Shown piece by piece: positions 17,072-25,729 of a DNA stretch of 64,000 nucleotides (the first letter of the stretch is position 1; the number at the start of each line of letters is the position of its first letter). Source of the stretch: Blautia luti (GTDB lineage: Bacteria; Bacillota; Clostridia; Lachnospirales; Lachnospiraceae); assembly GCF_033096465.1 (NCBI RefSeq), contig NZ_AP028156.1, positions 3,242,501 to 3,306,500 on the forward strand, given 5' to 3'. The translations under genes and the position numbers were made by a program. The notes below the pieces were generated by a model, which had not been told where the DNA came from, did no database searches, and worked only from the letters and a program-made list of their open reading frames with translations.

Positions 17072-18391
17072 TCAACGAGTGAAATACAGGAAATCCGCAC
17101 AGGGTCTTTCCACATCATCGATCAGCTTGTTCATGACTTTACCGTTAAAATATAAAGTGGCAGATCCGCCTCCGTCCAGATTATAGGCATATTTGCAGTT
17201 ATAGGACTGGAAGATATTTACCATATCCCAGTGGTTCAGCCCGTTATAACTTCCGGTATTGGTGACCAGAAGTACATAATCATTTGGCTTCACCATCCCT
17301 ACGGCAGTCCGCGGATAATATTTCTCCGTTTCTGCCCAGGGCAGCTGTGCTTCCCCTTTCTGGATCAGTACAGGACCGAAATTGTAAGTGTCCTTTACTC
17401 CGGCCTTCAGGAGTTTCTTTCCGGAGAGCCCCTGTTTCGGTGTGTAGATAGTTCCGTTTTTCTTCACTGCCATTACGGAATAGCTGGTGGTGTAATCTCC
17501 GTAAAGCTTGCCATTCTTAATACACATTCCAAGAGGTGACGGCTGGCCTGTGGAATAATCGAAGGCACTGCCGTTTACCCCGATCACCCCTCCATTGGAA
17601 GAAACGGCAGAGGAAGTGGTCTGCCTGTCACCACCGTAAGTGCCGTAAGATAAGGCTGATTTCAGCTGTCCCGGGCCTGAAGTTTTTATATGTGCCACCC
17701 AATAGGAAATGCCGTGGGTACTCTTTTTCTTTAATGTGATGTCCAGAGTACTGCTTTTATACGTGTAGGTATTTCCTTTGTGGGTTACCTTTGGTTTGCC
17801 GCCGGATGAAGATTTTTTATAGCGCTGGCCCTTGCTGTTTACATAATATTTTCCCACCTTGGAGCTGGTGACAAGAGCACCCTTGGGGGCTTTGAAGTAA
17901 TAGTAATGGCCTTTTATCTTATGCCAGCCTGTTGCCATAGTGGAATTCTTAAGAAAATAGTATTTTTTTCCTTTATATTTCAGCCACCTGCCAGCGATGG
18001 CTACACCGGATTTGTTAAAATAGTACCGGTATTTCGTGCCGATAGACCAGCGGTTCCGGTACATGGCTCCGTTTTTACGGCTGTAGTAGTATTTTTTGCC
18101 GGAACGCTTCAGCCATCCGGTGAAACGTTTACCATTGGCAGTGCAGTAATAATAGTGTCCTTTGTATTTAAAAGAACCGCAGATCATCCGCCCCTTGGAA
18201 TTGTAGAAATAATAGGCTCCATGGATCTTGCGCCATCCTGTTTTCTTCGATGTGATGCTGACAGAAGTGGCTTCCTGCCTGACATAGGCGGCAGCCTGTA
18301 CGGAAACTGTATGAACTGTGCTTCCCGCTGTACAAAATAAGAACAGGATAAGCAGCAGCAACCATTTCCGGGAAATCCGCGTTTTTTTCAT
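17072..18391 (-). CDS. Secreted phosphodiester glycosidase with cell-wall-binding repeats
   Basis: A 439-residue exported protein. After a signal peptide (about residues 1-33, cleavage near VQAAA) come roughly seven choline-binding-type repeats rich in Trp, Tyr and Gly (GWRKIHGAYYFYNSKG, GWLKRSGKKYYYSRKNG and so on, residues ~50-200). The C-terminal half is a NAGPA-like phosphodiester glycosidase domain: GVIGVNGSAFDYSTGQP, PRTAVGMVK and the YNLDGGGSATLYFNGK motif. Such domains cleave sugar-1-phosphodiester links, for example on wall or exopolysaccharide decorations. Substrate unknown. It appears to be a monocistronic gene. Confidence 0.85.
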   Translation of the reverse strand: MKKTRISRKWLLLLILFLFCTAGSTVHTVSVQAAAYVRQEATSVSITSKKTGWRKIHGAYYFYNSKGRMICGSFKYKGHYYYCTANGKRFTGWLKRSGKKYYYSRKNGAMYRNRWSIGTKYRYYFNKSGVAIAGRWLKYKGKKYYFLKNSTMATGWHKIKGHYYYFKAPKGALVTSSKVGKYYVNSKGQRYKKSSSGGKPKVTHKGNTYTYKSSTLDITLKKKSTHGISYWVAHIKTSGPGQLKSALSYGTYGGDRQTTSSAVSSNGGVIGVNGSAFDYSTGQPSPLGMCIKNGKLYGDYTTSYSVMAVKKNGTIYTPKQGLSGKKLLKAGVKDTYNFGPVLIQKGEAQLPWAETEKYYPRTAVGMVKPNDYVLLVTNTGSYNGLNHWDMVNIFQSYNCKYAYNLDGGGSATLYFNGKVMNKLIDDVERPCADFLYFTR

Positions 18392-18472
18392 GTATATCGC
18401 CTCCAGTAAAATATCACGTCGTATTCATCAAGCATTATACCAGAAACAACCGTTCTGTCTGTAATATAAAAG

Positions 18473-18497
18473 AGAGCTGCCCAAATACGGCAGCTCT
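18473..18497 (-). terminator. Hairpin after the Cys-rich miniprotein gene
   Basis: AGAGCTGCC (18473-18481) pairs with GGCAGCTCT (18489-18497), followed on the minus strand by a modest T-rich run, 17 nt past the stop. Confidence 0.6.
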
Positions 18498-18514
18498 GTG
18501 GAACAGTATTGAGG

Positions 18515-18697
18515 TTAATAGTTATATGCTCCTTCATAGGCATTGCACCTGTCCAGTTTACGAGACAGATTCCGGCAGGTACTGCATCGATCACAGAAAC
18601 CCTGTCCATAGCAGGTGGAACAGGCGCAGGTCTTACAGGCTTTACGGTCATAGCCTGAAGTGCTGAGAGGAAGTTTGTTTTCCGTTGCGTTACTCAT
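18515..18697 (-). CDS. Cys-rich 60-residue miniprotein
   Basis: Sixty residues with eight cysteines at 21, 24, 26, 29, 35, 38, 41 and 51, giving CxxCxCxxC then CxxCxxC. This spacing could bind zinc or an Fe-S cluster. No signal peptide or membrane helix. An exceptionally strong AAGGAGGG precedes the ATG and a hairpin terminator follows, so it is expressed as its own unit. It does not match the SCIFF peptide pattern that I know from Clostridia. I do not recognise it further. Confidence 0.65.
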   Translation of the reverse strand: MSNATENKLPLSTSGYDRKACKTCACSTCYGQGFCDRCSTCRNLSRKLDRCNAYEGAYNY

Positions 18698-18766
18698 AAA
18701 TATCGCCCTCCTTATACGTTACCTTGTACTTTGTATTATACGCTGACAAGGCTGGAATACAAGAGG

Positions 18767-19630
18767 TTAATAATCGGTTTTCTGGTAGAATCTTCCGTTT
18801 ATGTAGTCTGTCTTGATGATATTTACGAATGCTTTCGGGTCGATCTCATGAACCTTCTTTACCAGATATTTCGCTTCTTCTGTGGAAACTACTGAATAAA
18901 TCATGCTGGTCTTTTCATCGGTGTAACAGCCGGTTCCCTCGAATCTGGTAGCTGTGTGGTTAGTCAGTTTAAAAATTTCTTCATAAATCTGGTAAGGTTC
19001 CTTCGTAATAATAAACAATGTATGTTTCTTATATCTCTGGTTCAGCATCTGGATCACCTGGGTAGAGGTGAACTGGAAAATAATGGAGTACAGTGCTCTG
19101 TCCCATCCGAAGAGCAGACCTGCCACTGTCAGAATCACTGCGTTTCCACACAGAATATAATTCCAGATATCCCTGCCGCTCTTCTCTGAAAAGTAAATGG
19201 CGATAAAGTCCGTTCCCCCGGTACTTGTATTACCGATCAGGCAGAGACTGATACATAAACCATTGATCAGACCTCCGAAGATACTGATCAGCAGCGTATC
19301 GTAGGTGATGGGCTGACTTGGGATAATATCTGTAAGCAGACCGGAAAGTACAATGACACAGACAGAACTGATGGTAAATTTCTTTCCGATAAATTTCAGG
19401 CCGATAAATACAGGAATGGAGTTCAGTGTTACATTGATCAGCGTATAAGGAACGGCAATTCCTGCAAAAGTCTGAAAGATACTCTGGAGCAACAGTGTCA
19501 GTCCCGTAAAGCCGCCGGGAAAAAGTCCACCTGCACGTACAAAAGTTTTAATATTCAACGCCATGATCGTTGCAGCCAGAATTGCACAGCCGTAACGTTT
19601 GGCTTCATGTTTTAAATTAAGTTCTTTCAT
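18767..19630 (-). CDS. YitT family membrane protein (DUF2179 domain)
   Basis: A 287-residue protein with five or six N-terminal helices (FVRAGGLFPGGFTGLTLLLQ, NTSTGGTDFIAIYFSEKSG) and a soluble C-terminal DUF2179 domain of about 80 residues beginning near FIITKEPYQIYEEI. YitT proteins are widespread in Firmicutes; their biochemical role is not settled. The start lacks a strong ribosome site (only AAAAG), but the frame and N-terminus fit the family. It follows the methyltransferase gene by 24 nt and may be co-transcribed with it. Confidence 0.85.
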   Translation of the reverse strand: MKELNLKHEAKRYGCAILAATIMALNIKTFVRAGGLFPGGFTGLTLLLQSIFQTFAGIAVPYTLINVTLNSIPVFIGLKFIGKKFTISSVCVIVLSGLLTDIIPSQPITYDTLLISIFGGLINGLCISLCLIGNTSTGGTDFIAIYFSEKSGRDIWNYILCGNAVILTVAGLLFGWDRALYSIIFQFTSTQVIQMLNQRYKKHTLFIITKEPYQIYEEIFKLTNHTATRFEGTGCYTDEKTSMIYSVVSTEEAKYLVKKVHEIDPKAFVNIIKTDYINGRFYQKTDY

Positions 19631-19654
19631 CTTTTATTTCACACCGCTTTTCTT

Positions 19655-20515
19655 CTATTTTGCTTCCCATCTTCCGGATGCACCACATGGCAGAACCAGT
19701 CCGTTGGAACTTACCGGAAGCCCGATCTCCTGAGAATCCACATGGCCGTCAAATTTCTTCAGCTCTGTGGAAAGCATATAAGTCAGCACTGCCGGTGCCA
19801 GACCGGTTGTATAAGAATTGATCAGGAAAAATAACGGATCATCGCTGAGGAGCTTTGTACACAGCTTGATCAGATCATGGATACAATCCTCAATCTTCCA
19901 GATCTCGCCTTTCGGTCCACGACCATAGGAAGGTGGGTCCATAATGATCGCATCGTAATGATTTCCTCTGCGGATCTCACGCTCCACAAACTTCACACAA
20001 TCATCCACCAGCCAGCGGATGGGCGCATCTCCCAGTCCGGAAGCAACTGCGTTTTCCTTCGCCCAGGTAACCATACCCTTGGACGCATCTACATGAGTAA
20101 CAGAAGCCCCTGCTGCAGCTGCTGCCAGGGTAGCACCGCCTGTATAGGCAAAAAGGTTCAGGACTTTTACCGGACGTCCTGCATTACGGATCTTATTACC
20201 AAACCAGTCCCAGTTGGTCGCCTGCTCCGGAAACAGGCCTGTGTGCTTAAAGCTAAACGGTTTCAGATGGAAAGTCAGATCCTTATAATGAATATCCCAC
20301 TGCTCCGGCAGATCAAAGAACTCCCATTCTCCGCCGCCTTTCTTACTTCTGTGGTAATGACCATTCATATGTTTCCAGCCTTTATTCGTCTTCGGTGTAT
20401 CCCAGATCACCTGCGGGTCCGGACGCACCAGAAGGTAATCACCCCAGCGTTCCAGCTTCTCCCCACAGGAAGTATCGATCACTTCATATTCTTTCCATCC
20501 GTCTGCAATCCACAT
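19655..20515 (-). CDS. Class I SAM-dependent methyltransferase, RlmI/RlmK-like
   Basis: A 286-residue enzyme with the SAM-binding motif LNLFAYTGGATLAAA at about 115-130, an acidic VTHVDASKG strand and the catalytic DPPSYGRGPKGEIW motif typical of 23S rRNA m5C/m2G methyltransferases of the RlmI group. The PUA domain found in full-length RlmI is absent; only the methyltransferase core with a short N-terminal beta region is present. Likely target is rRNA, but the position is unknown. Confidence 0.85.
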   Translation of the reverse strand: MWIADGWKEYEVIDTSCGEKLERWGDYLLVRPDPQVIWDTPKTNKGWKHMNGHYHRSKKGGGEWEFFDLPEQWDIHYKDLTFHLKPFSFKHTGLFPEQATNWDWFGNKIRNAGRPVKVLNLFAYTGGATLAAAAAGASVTHVDASKGMVTWAKENAVASGLGDAPIRWLVDDCVKFVEREIRRGNHYDAIIMDPPSYGRGPKGEIWKIEDCIHDLIKLCTKLLSDDPLFFLINSYTTGLAPAVLTYMLSTELKKFDGHVDSQEIGLPVSSNGLVLPCGASGRWEAK

Positions 20516-20749
20516 CTTCTATCTAATCCTCCTAAATAAATGCATAATGAGTTATAATTGTACTACAGAATAAACCATTAGTAAATCAAAAATCACCTGA
20601 TTTCTACTTTTTAAAGTATAGAGTAAAACTCCCCCAATATCAAGCAAACCATCATAATTCGCAGTTGTAACAGAATAAAGTGATATACATATGAAACAAA
20701 AAAAACAAGCCAAAACTCTTTCGAGCCTCAGCTTGTTTTACATCATCAC
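20516..20749 (-). terminator. Terminator of the galactofuranose-type ABC operon, and flanking gap
   Basis: AAAACAAGC (20702-20710) pairs with GCTTGTTTT (20731-20739), and on the minus strand the stem runs into TTTTTTTT, 11 nt past the last permease stop. The remaining 20516-20700 is AT-rich and holds no gene that I can see. Confidence 0.85.
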
Positions 20750-21775
20750 TTATTTATTTTTCTTCTTCATAGAAGCGATCACAGACTGAATAACAATGAA
20801 GAAGCAGAGCAGTGCGGAAAGAATAATTCTTACCCACCAGCTTGATAAAGTACCCTGAGTAGTGATCAAACTGGAAATTGTACCTTTGATCAGAACACCA
20901 AACAATGTACCGATCGGAGTACCAACACCACCGGAAAGAAGTGTACCACCGATAACTGCTGATGAAATCGCATCCATCTCAAGACCTTTCGCCTGTTCAA
21001 CGAAACCTGCGCAGCTGTTTAAGCAGAACAGGAAACCGCCGAGACCTGCAAGGAAACCATCCAGAACATAAGCCTGGAACATTGTCTTCTTAACATTCAG
21101 ACCCATCATCAATGCACTCTGACGGTTACCGCCGATGGCATAAAGCTTACGTCCGAATTTACGATATTTCAGAAGAACTGCAATAATAACTACAATGATC
21201 AGTGCGATCACAACTGTCGGCGGAATATACGCCGGAATAAATTTACCTTTCTTATTGGTAGAACCAAAAGGCATATAAAAACGGTAGTTCGCCCATTTCA
21301 GGAATAATTCATTCTTAATGGAAATCATATCAGTACTGATGATAGCTGTCATACCACGTCCAAAGAACATACCAGCCAGAGTAACGATGAATGGCTGAAT
21401 GTCAAGGTAAGCTACCAGGAAGCCCTGAACAATACCGAATGCAACACCAATGAGCAATGCAACTAAAACTGCCACATATGTATTTACACCTTTGTTCTCC
21501 ATCAGATCTGCAAGAACCATACAAACAAGAGCTGTTACAGAACCAACGGAAATATCAATACCACCGGTGATCATAACGATAGTAAGACCACACGCAATAA
21601 CCAGAAGACCTGCATTAGATACGAACAGGTTCAGAAACATCTGCGGTTTCGCGAAACCTTTGTCAGCGAAGATGATCATACCAGCAATATACATTACTAC
21701 AAATAAAGCGATTGTTATCAGAAGCAGGAAGCCGTTTCCTGTCATTTTCTTTTTCTGCATTCCATTTGCTTTCAT
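20750..21775 (-). CDS. yjfF: Sugar ABC transporter permease (YjfF-like)
   Basis: A 341-residue permease of the CUT2 (ribose/galactofuranose) class with eight to ten helices. Family landmarks: MITGGIDISVGSVTALVCM, the loop GIVQGFLVAYLDIQPFIVTL and AIGGNRQSALMMGLNV before the late GGTLLSGGVGTPIGTLFGVL. The start codon overlaps the previous permease's stop (TAATG), so the two are translationally coupled and would form a heterodimer. The last gene of the importer operon; terminator follows at once. Confidence 0.88.
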   Translation of the reverse strand: MKANGMQKKKMTGNGFLLLITIALFVVMYIAGMIIFADKGFAKPQMFLNLFVSNAGLLVIACGLTIVMITGGIDISVGSVTALVCMVLADLMENKGVNTYVAVLVALLIGVAFGIVQGFLVAYLDIQPFIVTLAGMFFGRGMTAIISTDMISIKNELFLKWANYRFYMPFGSTNKKGKFIPAYIPPTVVIALIIVVIIAVLLKYRKFGRKLYAIGGNRQSALMMGLNVKKTMFQAYVLDGFLAGLGGFLFCLNSCAGFVEQAKGLEMDAISSAVIGGTLLSGGVGTPIGTLFGVLIKGTISSLITTQGTLSSWWVRIILSALLCFFIVIQSVIASMKKKNK

Positions 21776-22830
21776 TACTTCTGACCTCCTTCTACTGCCA
21801 CACTCTTTTTAGCTTTTAAGCCGGCAATATATTTTTTAAATACATCACTCTGCAGAGTAACGATGATGACTACCACGATTGCCTTATAAACAGGAAGCTG
21901 GTCAGCTTTTACGTTCATTGCATAGAGTGTTGTGGTCAGAGCCTGAATGGTATAAGCACCAATTACGGAACCGATCAGACTGAATTTACCACCGCCAAGG
22001 AAGTTTCCGCCAAGTGCTACTGCAAGGATAGCATCCATTTCCAGGTTAAGACCGATGTTGTTTGCATCTGCGGAGTAGATACGGCTGGATGCCACGATTC
22101 CGGCGATACCAGCCAGAACACCACAAATAACATAAGTAAGGAATTTGATCATTGTGGAATTTAATCCAACAAGGCGGGCTGCCTTTCCATTAATACCAAC
22201 ACTTTCAATGTAAAGACCAAGTGCTGTTTTCTTCAGGATCAGGTAAACAATTAAAACTGTAATGATCGCAAAGAAAATAGGAGTTGGAATCGGACACTTT
22301 CCAATGTAACCACCTGCCATCTTGAAAGAATCCACACGGATATAAGTAATCTGTCCGTTTGTTACAAGCTGTGCAATACCACGTCCGGCTGTATAAAGGA
22401 TCAAAGTTGCAACCATCGGCTGAATATTCAGCCTGGCAACCAGAAATCCATTGAACGCACCACATAATGCAGATGCAAGAAGCGCTGCAATCACTGCAAT
22501 GATAATCGAGTTCTGATACTCATTTACAGAAACCTGTCCACCGGAAAGAATCTGACAGCAAACTGCAGCTGCTACAGCCATGATCGCACCAACACTGATA
22601 TCCTGTCCACCGGATGCCGCTGTTACCAGTGTCATACCGATTGCAAGGATAACCAGCTCTGAAGCACGATTGATAACATCAATGATATAACCGTAAAGTA
22701 CACCGTTTCGAATCGATACATTAAAGAAGTCCGGTGTCTTGATCACATTGAGCAAAAGTACGGCGATGAGACACACGATAGGAAGAAACAGACGCGCACT
22801 TGTTATTTTCTTTAATTTACTCTTATTCAT
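21775..22830 (-). CDS. ytfT: Sugar ABC transporter permease (YtfT-like)
   Basis: A 351-residue CUT2 permease paired with the next gene. It shows VTAASGGQDISVGAIMAVAA, FNGFLVARLNIQPMVATLIL and ALGGNFLGGGKFSLIGSVIG. Its start overlaps the ATPase stop (TAATG) and its own stop overlaps the next start, so all three membrane-complex genes are coupled. By order and sequence the set matches E. coli ytfQ-ytfR-ytfT-yjfF, the galactofuranose importer; the true sugar here could be another furanose or pentose. Confidence 0.88.
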   Translation of the reverse strand: MNKSKLKKITSARLFLPIVCLIAVLLLNVIKTPDFFNVSIRNGVLYGYIIDVINRASELVILAIGMTLVTAASGGQDISVGAIMAVAAAVCCQILSGGQVSVNEYQNSIIIAVIAALLASALCGAFNGFLVARLNIQPMVATLILYTAGRGIAQLVTNGQITYIRVDSFKMAGGYIGKCPIPTPIFFAIITVLIVYLILKKTALGLYIESVGINGKAARLVGLNSTMIKFLTYVICGVLAGIAGIVASSRIYSADANNIGLNLEMDAILAVALGGNFLGGGKFSLIGSVIGAYTIQALTTTLYAMNVKADQLPVYKAIVVVIIVTLQSDVFKKYIAGLKAKKSVAVEGGQK

Positions 22831-24350
22831 TATTTATCGTCACCTCCGGCAATAGCTTTCATAACTCCGCTCTGGGAAAGTTCATTCTCTTCCAGCTCGC
22901 CTACCTTCTGACCGTCACGAAGGACTGCCATACGGGAACAGGTACGGAGCATTTCCTCAACCTCTGAGGAGATAAATGTAACTGCCATTCCCTGATCTGC
23001 AAGATCAAGAACCAGTTTCTGAATCTCAGTTTTCGTACCGATATCAATACCTCGGGTCGGCTCATCCAGGATCAGGTAATCCGGATTTGTCAGAAGCCAT
23101 CTTCCAAGGATAACCTTCTGCTGGTTACCACCGGACAGGCTCTTGATCGGGGTTTCACGGCTTGCTGTCTTGATCTGCAGCAGTTTAATATACTTATCGG
23201 CTGCTTCTTCCATTTCTTTCTTGCTTAATGGATGGAACATACCACGTTTAGCCTGGAGCGCTATAATAATATTTTCTCTTACAGAAAGATCAGCAATGAT
23301 ACCTTCTGCTTTTCTGTCTTCCGGAAGATACGCCATACCAAGCTTCATAGCATCCAGAGGACTGTTGATCTTTGCTTCTTTACCTTTAACCTTAAGGGTT
23401 CCAGTCTCTGCTTTGTCTGCACCATAGATGGTACGTACAAGTTCGGAACGTCCGGAACCAAGAAGTCCGGTAAGACCAATAACCTCTCCTTTGTTAATGG
23501 TAAGGTCAAATGGTTTAATGGTTCCTTTATGAGAAAGCCCTTTGGCTTCGATAACAGGTTCAGGTTTTCCCTGTTTCTTATCTTTGTGCTCGCCTTTGAT
23601 ATCGGCAAGGTCATCAAAGTCTTTACCCATCATCTTGGCAACCAGCATAACTCGTGGAAGATCTTTTGTCTCATACTCTCCTACCAGTTCGCCGTTACGA
23701 AGAACTGTAATTCTGTCGCAGACTGCATATACCTGTTCAAGGAAGTGGGTAACGAAGATAATACCTACACCTTCATCACGAAGTCTTCTCATAAGTACGA
23801 ACAATTTTTCAACTTCATCATCATCCAGTGAGGAAGTCGGCTCATCCAGGATCAGTACACGACATTTCATATCAACCGCACGTGCAATTGCGATCATCTG
23901 CTGGATCGCGATGGAACACTCTTCCAGCTGCTGTGTTGGCGGCACATGAATGTCCAGGCTCTCAAGAAGTTTTCCTGAGCGCTCATTCATCTGCTTCCAA
24001 TCGATCATTCCCATCTTTCTCGGCTCTCTGCCGATAAATAAGTTTTCGGCTACAGTCAGGTTCGGGCAAAGGTTTACTTCCTGGTATACTGTACTGATAC
24101 CGTTTGCCTGTGCCTCCTGCGGAGAATGATTTACAATTGCATTGCTGTTTCCGGCCATATGAATAGAACCGCTTTCAAATTCATGAACACCGGTCAGAAC
24201 CTTGATCAGTGTTGATTTACCTGCACCGTTCTCACCCATCAGTGCGTGGATCTCACCTCTACGAAGGGTAAAGTCCACATGGGAAAGGGCACGAACGCCA
24301 GTGAAATTTTTGGAAATATCACGCATCTCCAATACTACATTTTGTTCCAT
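22830..24350 (-). CDS. ytfR: Sugar ABC transporter ATP-binding protein, two ABC domains (YtfR-like)
   Basis: A 506-residue fused double ATPase as in RbsA/MglA/YtfR. The first domain has Walker A GENGAGKST and Walker B VLILDEPTSSLDD; the second has GLLGSGRSELVR, a degenerate Walker A as usual for the family, and LSGGNQQKVILGRWL plus YLILDEPTRGIDIGT. It powers the two coupled permeases. The gap before it (24351-24499) carries two hairpins, which fits lower expression than the binding protein encoded upstream. Confidence 0.93.
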   Translation of the reverse strand: MEQNVVLEMRDISKNFTGVRALSHVDFTLRRGEIHALMGENGAGKSTLIKVLTGVHEFESGSIHMAGNSNAIVNHSPQEAQANGISTVYQEVNLCPNLTVAENLFIGREPRKMGMIDWKQMNERSGKLLESLDIHVPPTQQLEECSIAIQQMIAIARAVDMKCRVLILDEPTSSLDDDEVEKLFVLMRRLRDEGVGIIFVTHFLEQVYAVCDRITVLRNGELVGEYETKDLPRVMLVAKMMGKDFDDLADIKGEHKDKKQGKPEPVIEAKGLSHKGTIKPFDLTINKGEVIGLTGLLGSGRSELVRTIYGADKAETGTLKVKGKEAKINSPLDAMKLGMAYLPEDRKAEGIIADLSVRENIIIALQAKRGMFHPLSKKEMEEAADKYIKLLQIKTASRETPIKSLSGGNQQKVILGRWLLTNPDYLILDEPTRGIDIGTKTEIQKLVLDLADQGMAVTFISSEVEEMLRTCSRMAVLRDGQKVGELEENELSQSGVMKAIAGGDDK

Positions 24351-24392
24351 AATCTTTCCACCTGCTTTCTATACTGGTTTTTACCCCTCATC

Positions 24393-24481
24393 GCTGAATT
24401 TTTTTCAGCAAAGCGGGTTAATTCATGGCATAAAGGTAGCGTGGTCCGCAACCCGGGTTTCTCCGAATTATGAACCACGCT
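24393..24481 (-). promoter_or_regulatory. Intercistronic hairpins between binding protein and ATPase
   Basis: A small GCTGAA/TTCAGC stem (24393-24409) and a longer AGCGTGGT/ACCACGCT stem (24438-24445 with 24474-24481) lie in the 149-nt gap. There is no T-run, so they are more likely to stabilise the upstream mRNA or attenuate read-through than to terminate fully. Confidence 0.5.
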
Positions 24482-24499
24482 CCGGATTTACACTAATAA

Positions 24500-25543
24500 T
24501 TAGTATGCACGTCCATCAATGATGTCCTGTGTAATAGTTGTTACTTCATAGTCAGCGTCGTCAACTTTGATAGATGTAACTGTATCATCAGCTGCAAACA
24601 TTTCTTCATCTACATAAGCCTGTTTGTCAACCTCTTCGCCAGCTTCAAGTTTCTCGATGATTTCCTGTACACGTGGTCCGTGTAATGGGTTACACTCTGT
24701 ATCCAGTGTGATCTTTCCGCTTAATGTATCTGTAAGACCAGCATTTGTTGTATCGAAGGACATTACAAGGATCTGGCCTTCTTCTCCACCAACTTCGTAG
24801 CCTGCTGCTTCGATGGCATCAATTGCACCAAATGCCTCGTTATCATTCTCACAGTAAACAACATCAATGTCATCACCGCTCTGTTTCAGGATAGATTCCA
24901 TAACTTCCTGACCTTTGGCCTGTGTAAATTCACCTGACTGCTGTGCAAGTGTTGTCCAGTTGTCATGAGCCTCTACTGCATCATCAAATCCCTGTGTACG
25001 TCCGATCTGAGCAGATGCACCGATAGTTCCCTGGATGTCAACAAGATTGATTTCTTCATCTCCACGTCCCTTTGCTTCCAGATATGCATCCAACCATGCC
25101 ATAGCTTTCTGACCTTCAAGTTTGAAGTTTGATCCAACCCATGCTGTGTAAAGGCTGTCATCAGATACATCAACCATACGGTCTACGATAATTACAGGGA
25201 TTCCTGCGTCTTTTGCTTCCTGGAGAACTGTATCCCAACCTGTCTCTGTTACAGGAGCAAGTACGATGTAATCAACTTCCTGCTGGATGAAGTTACGGAT
25301 TGCTGTTAACTGGTTTTCCTGTTTCTGCTGTGCATCGTCGAAGATTAATTCATATCCGTTCTCTTCGCTGAATGTGGATTTCATGGATTCTGTATTAGCT
25401 GTACGCCAGTCAGATTCAGCACCTACCTGTGAAAAACCAACTGTGATTGTGTCATCCGCTGCTGCTACACCCACTGCCGGAACAACGCTCATACCGCATA
25501 CCATTGTTGCTGTTAATAAAGCTGACACGATTTTTTTCTTCAT
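24500..25543 (-). CDS. ytfQ: Sugar ABC transporter substrate-binding protein (YtfQ-like)
   Basis: A 347-residue periplasmic-binding-protein-fold (LacI/ribose type) receptor. The mature start TITVGFSQVGAESDWRTANT and the later QQKQENQLTAIRNFIQQEVD, VTETGWDTVLQEAKDAGIPV and QSGEFTQAKGQEVMES closely follow E. coli YtfQ. The signal peptide (residues 1-29, cleavage after GVAAA) contains one Cys at 16 but it is not in a lipobox, so this is not an obvious lipoprotein, which is odd for a monoderm importer. It delivers the sugar to the YtfT/YjfF complex and may also be sensed by the upstream kinase. Confidence 0.9.
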   Translation of the reverse strand: MKKKIVSALLTATMVCGMSVVPAVGVAAADDTITVGFSQVGAESDWRTANTESMKSTFSEENGYELIFDDAQQKQENQLTAIRNFIQQEVDYIVLAPVTETGWDTVLQEAKDAGIPVIIVDRMVDVSDDSLYTAWVGSNFKLEGQKAMAWLDAYLEAKGRGDEEINLVDIQGTIGASAQIGRTQGFDDAVEAHDNWTTLAQQSGEFTQAKGQEVMESILKQSGDDIDVVYCENDNEAFGAIDAIEAAGYEVGGEEGQILVMSFDTTNAGLTDTLSGKITLDTECNPLHGPRVQEIIEKLEAGEEVDKQAYVDEEMFAADDTVTSIKVDDADYEVTTITQDIIDGRAY

Positions 25544-25578
25544 TTTGTAAATCCTCCCGATTCATTTAAGATGTCTTT

Positions 25579-25584
25579 ATTATA
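25579..25584 (-). promoter_or_regulatory. Candidate -10 box for the ABC importer operon
   Basis: TATAAT on the minus strand 36 nt before the ytfQ start, with no good -35, which fits an activator-dependent promoter under the adjoining YesN-type regulator. Inference only. The remainder of 25544-25729 is AT-rich without a gene. Confidence 0.4.
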
Positions 25585-25729
25585 GTAAAAATCCAGAAAA
25601 ATTCCATAGAATATTTTCCGCAAAAAGTTTATTCTTCTATCATATTTTGTTCATAATTTATACAAAGTTTGTTTTTTTATTTCAGAAGTTGGATTTTTTA
25701 TTGTGCATTATAAACATAGAAATAAATTA

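Noticed and set aside
17072..18391. Choline-binding repeats as a tandem DNA repeat or CRISPR
   Set aside because: The repeats are protein-level with diverged codons; no CRISPR-like spacing or identical repeats exist anywhere in the window.
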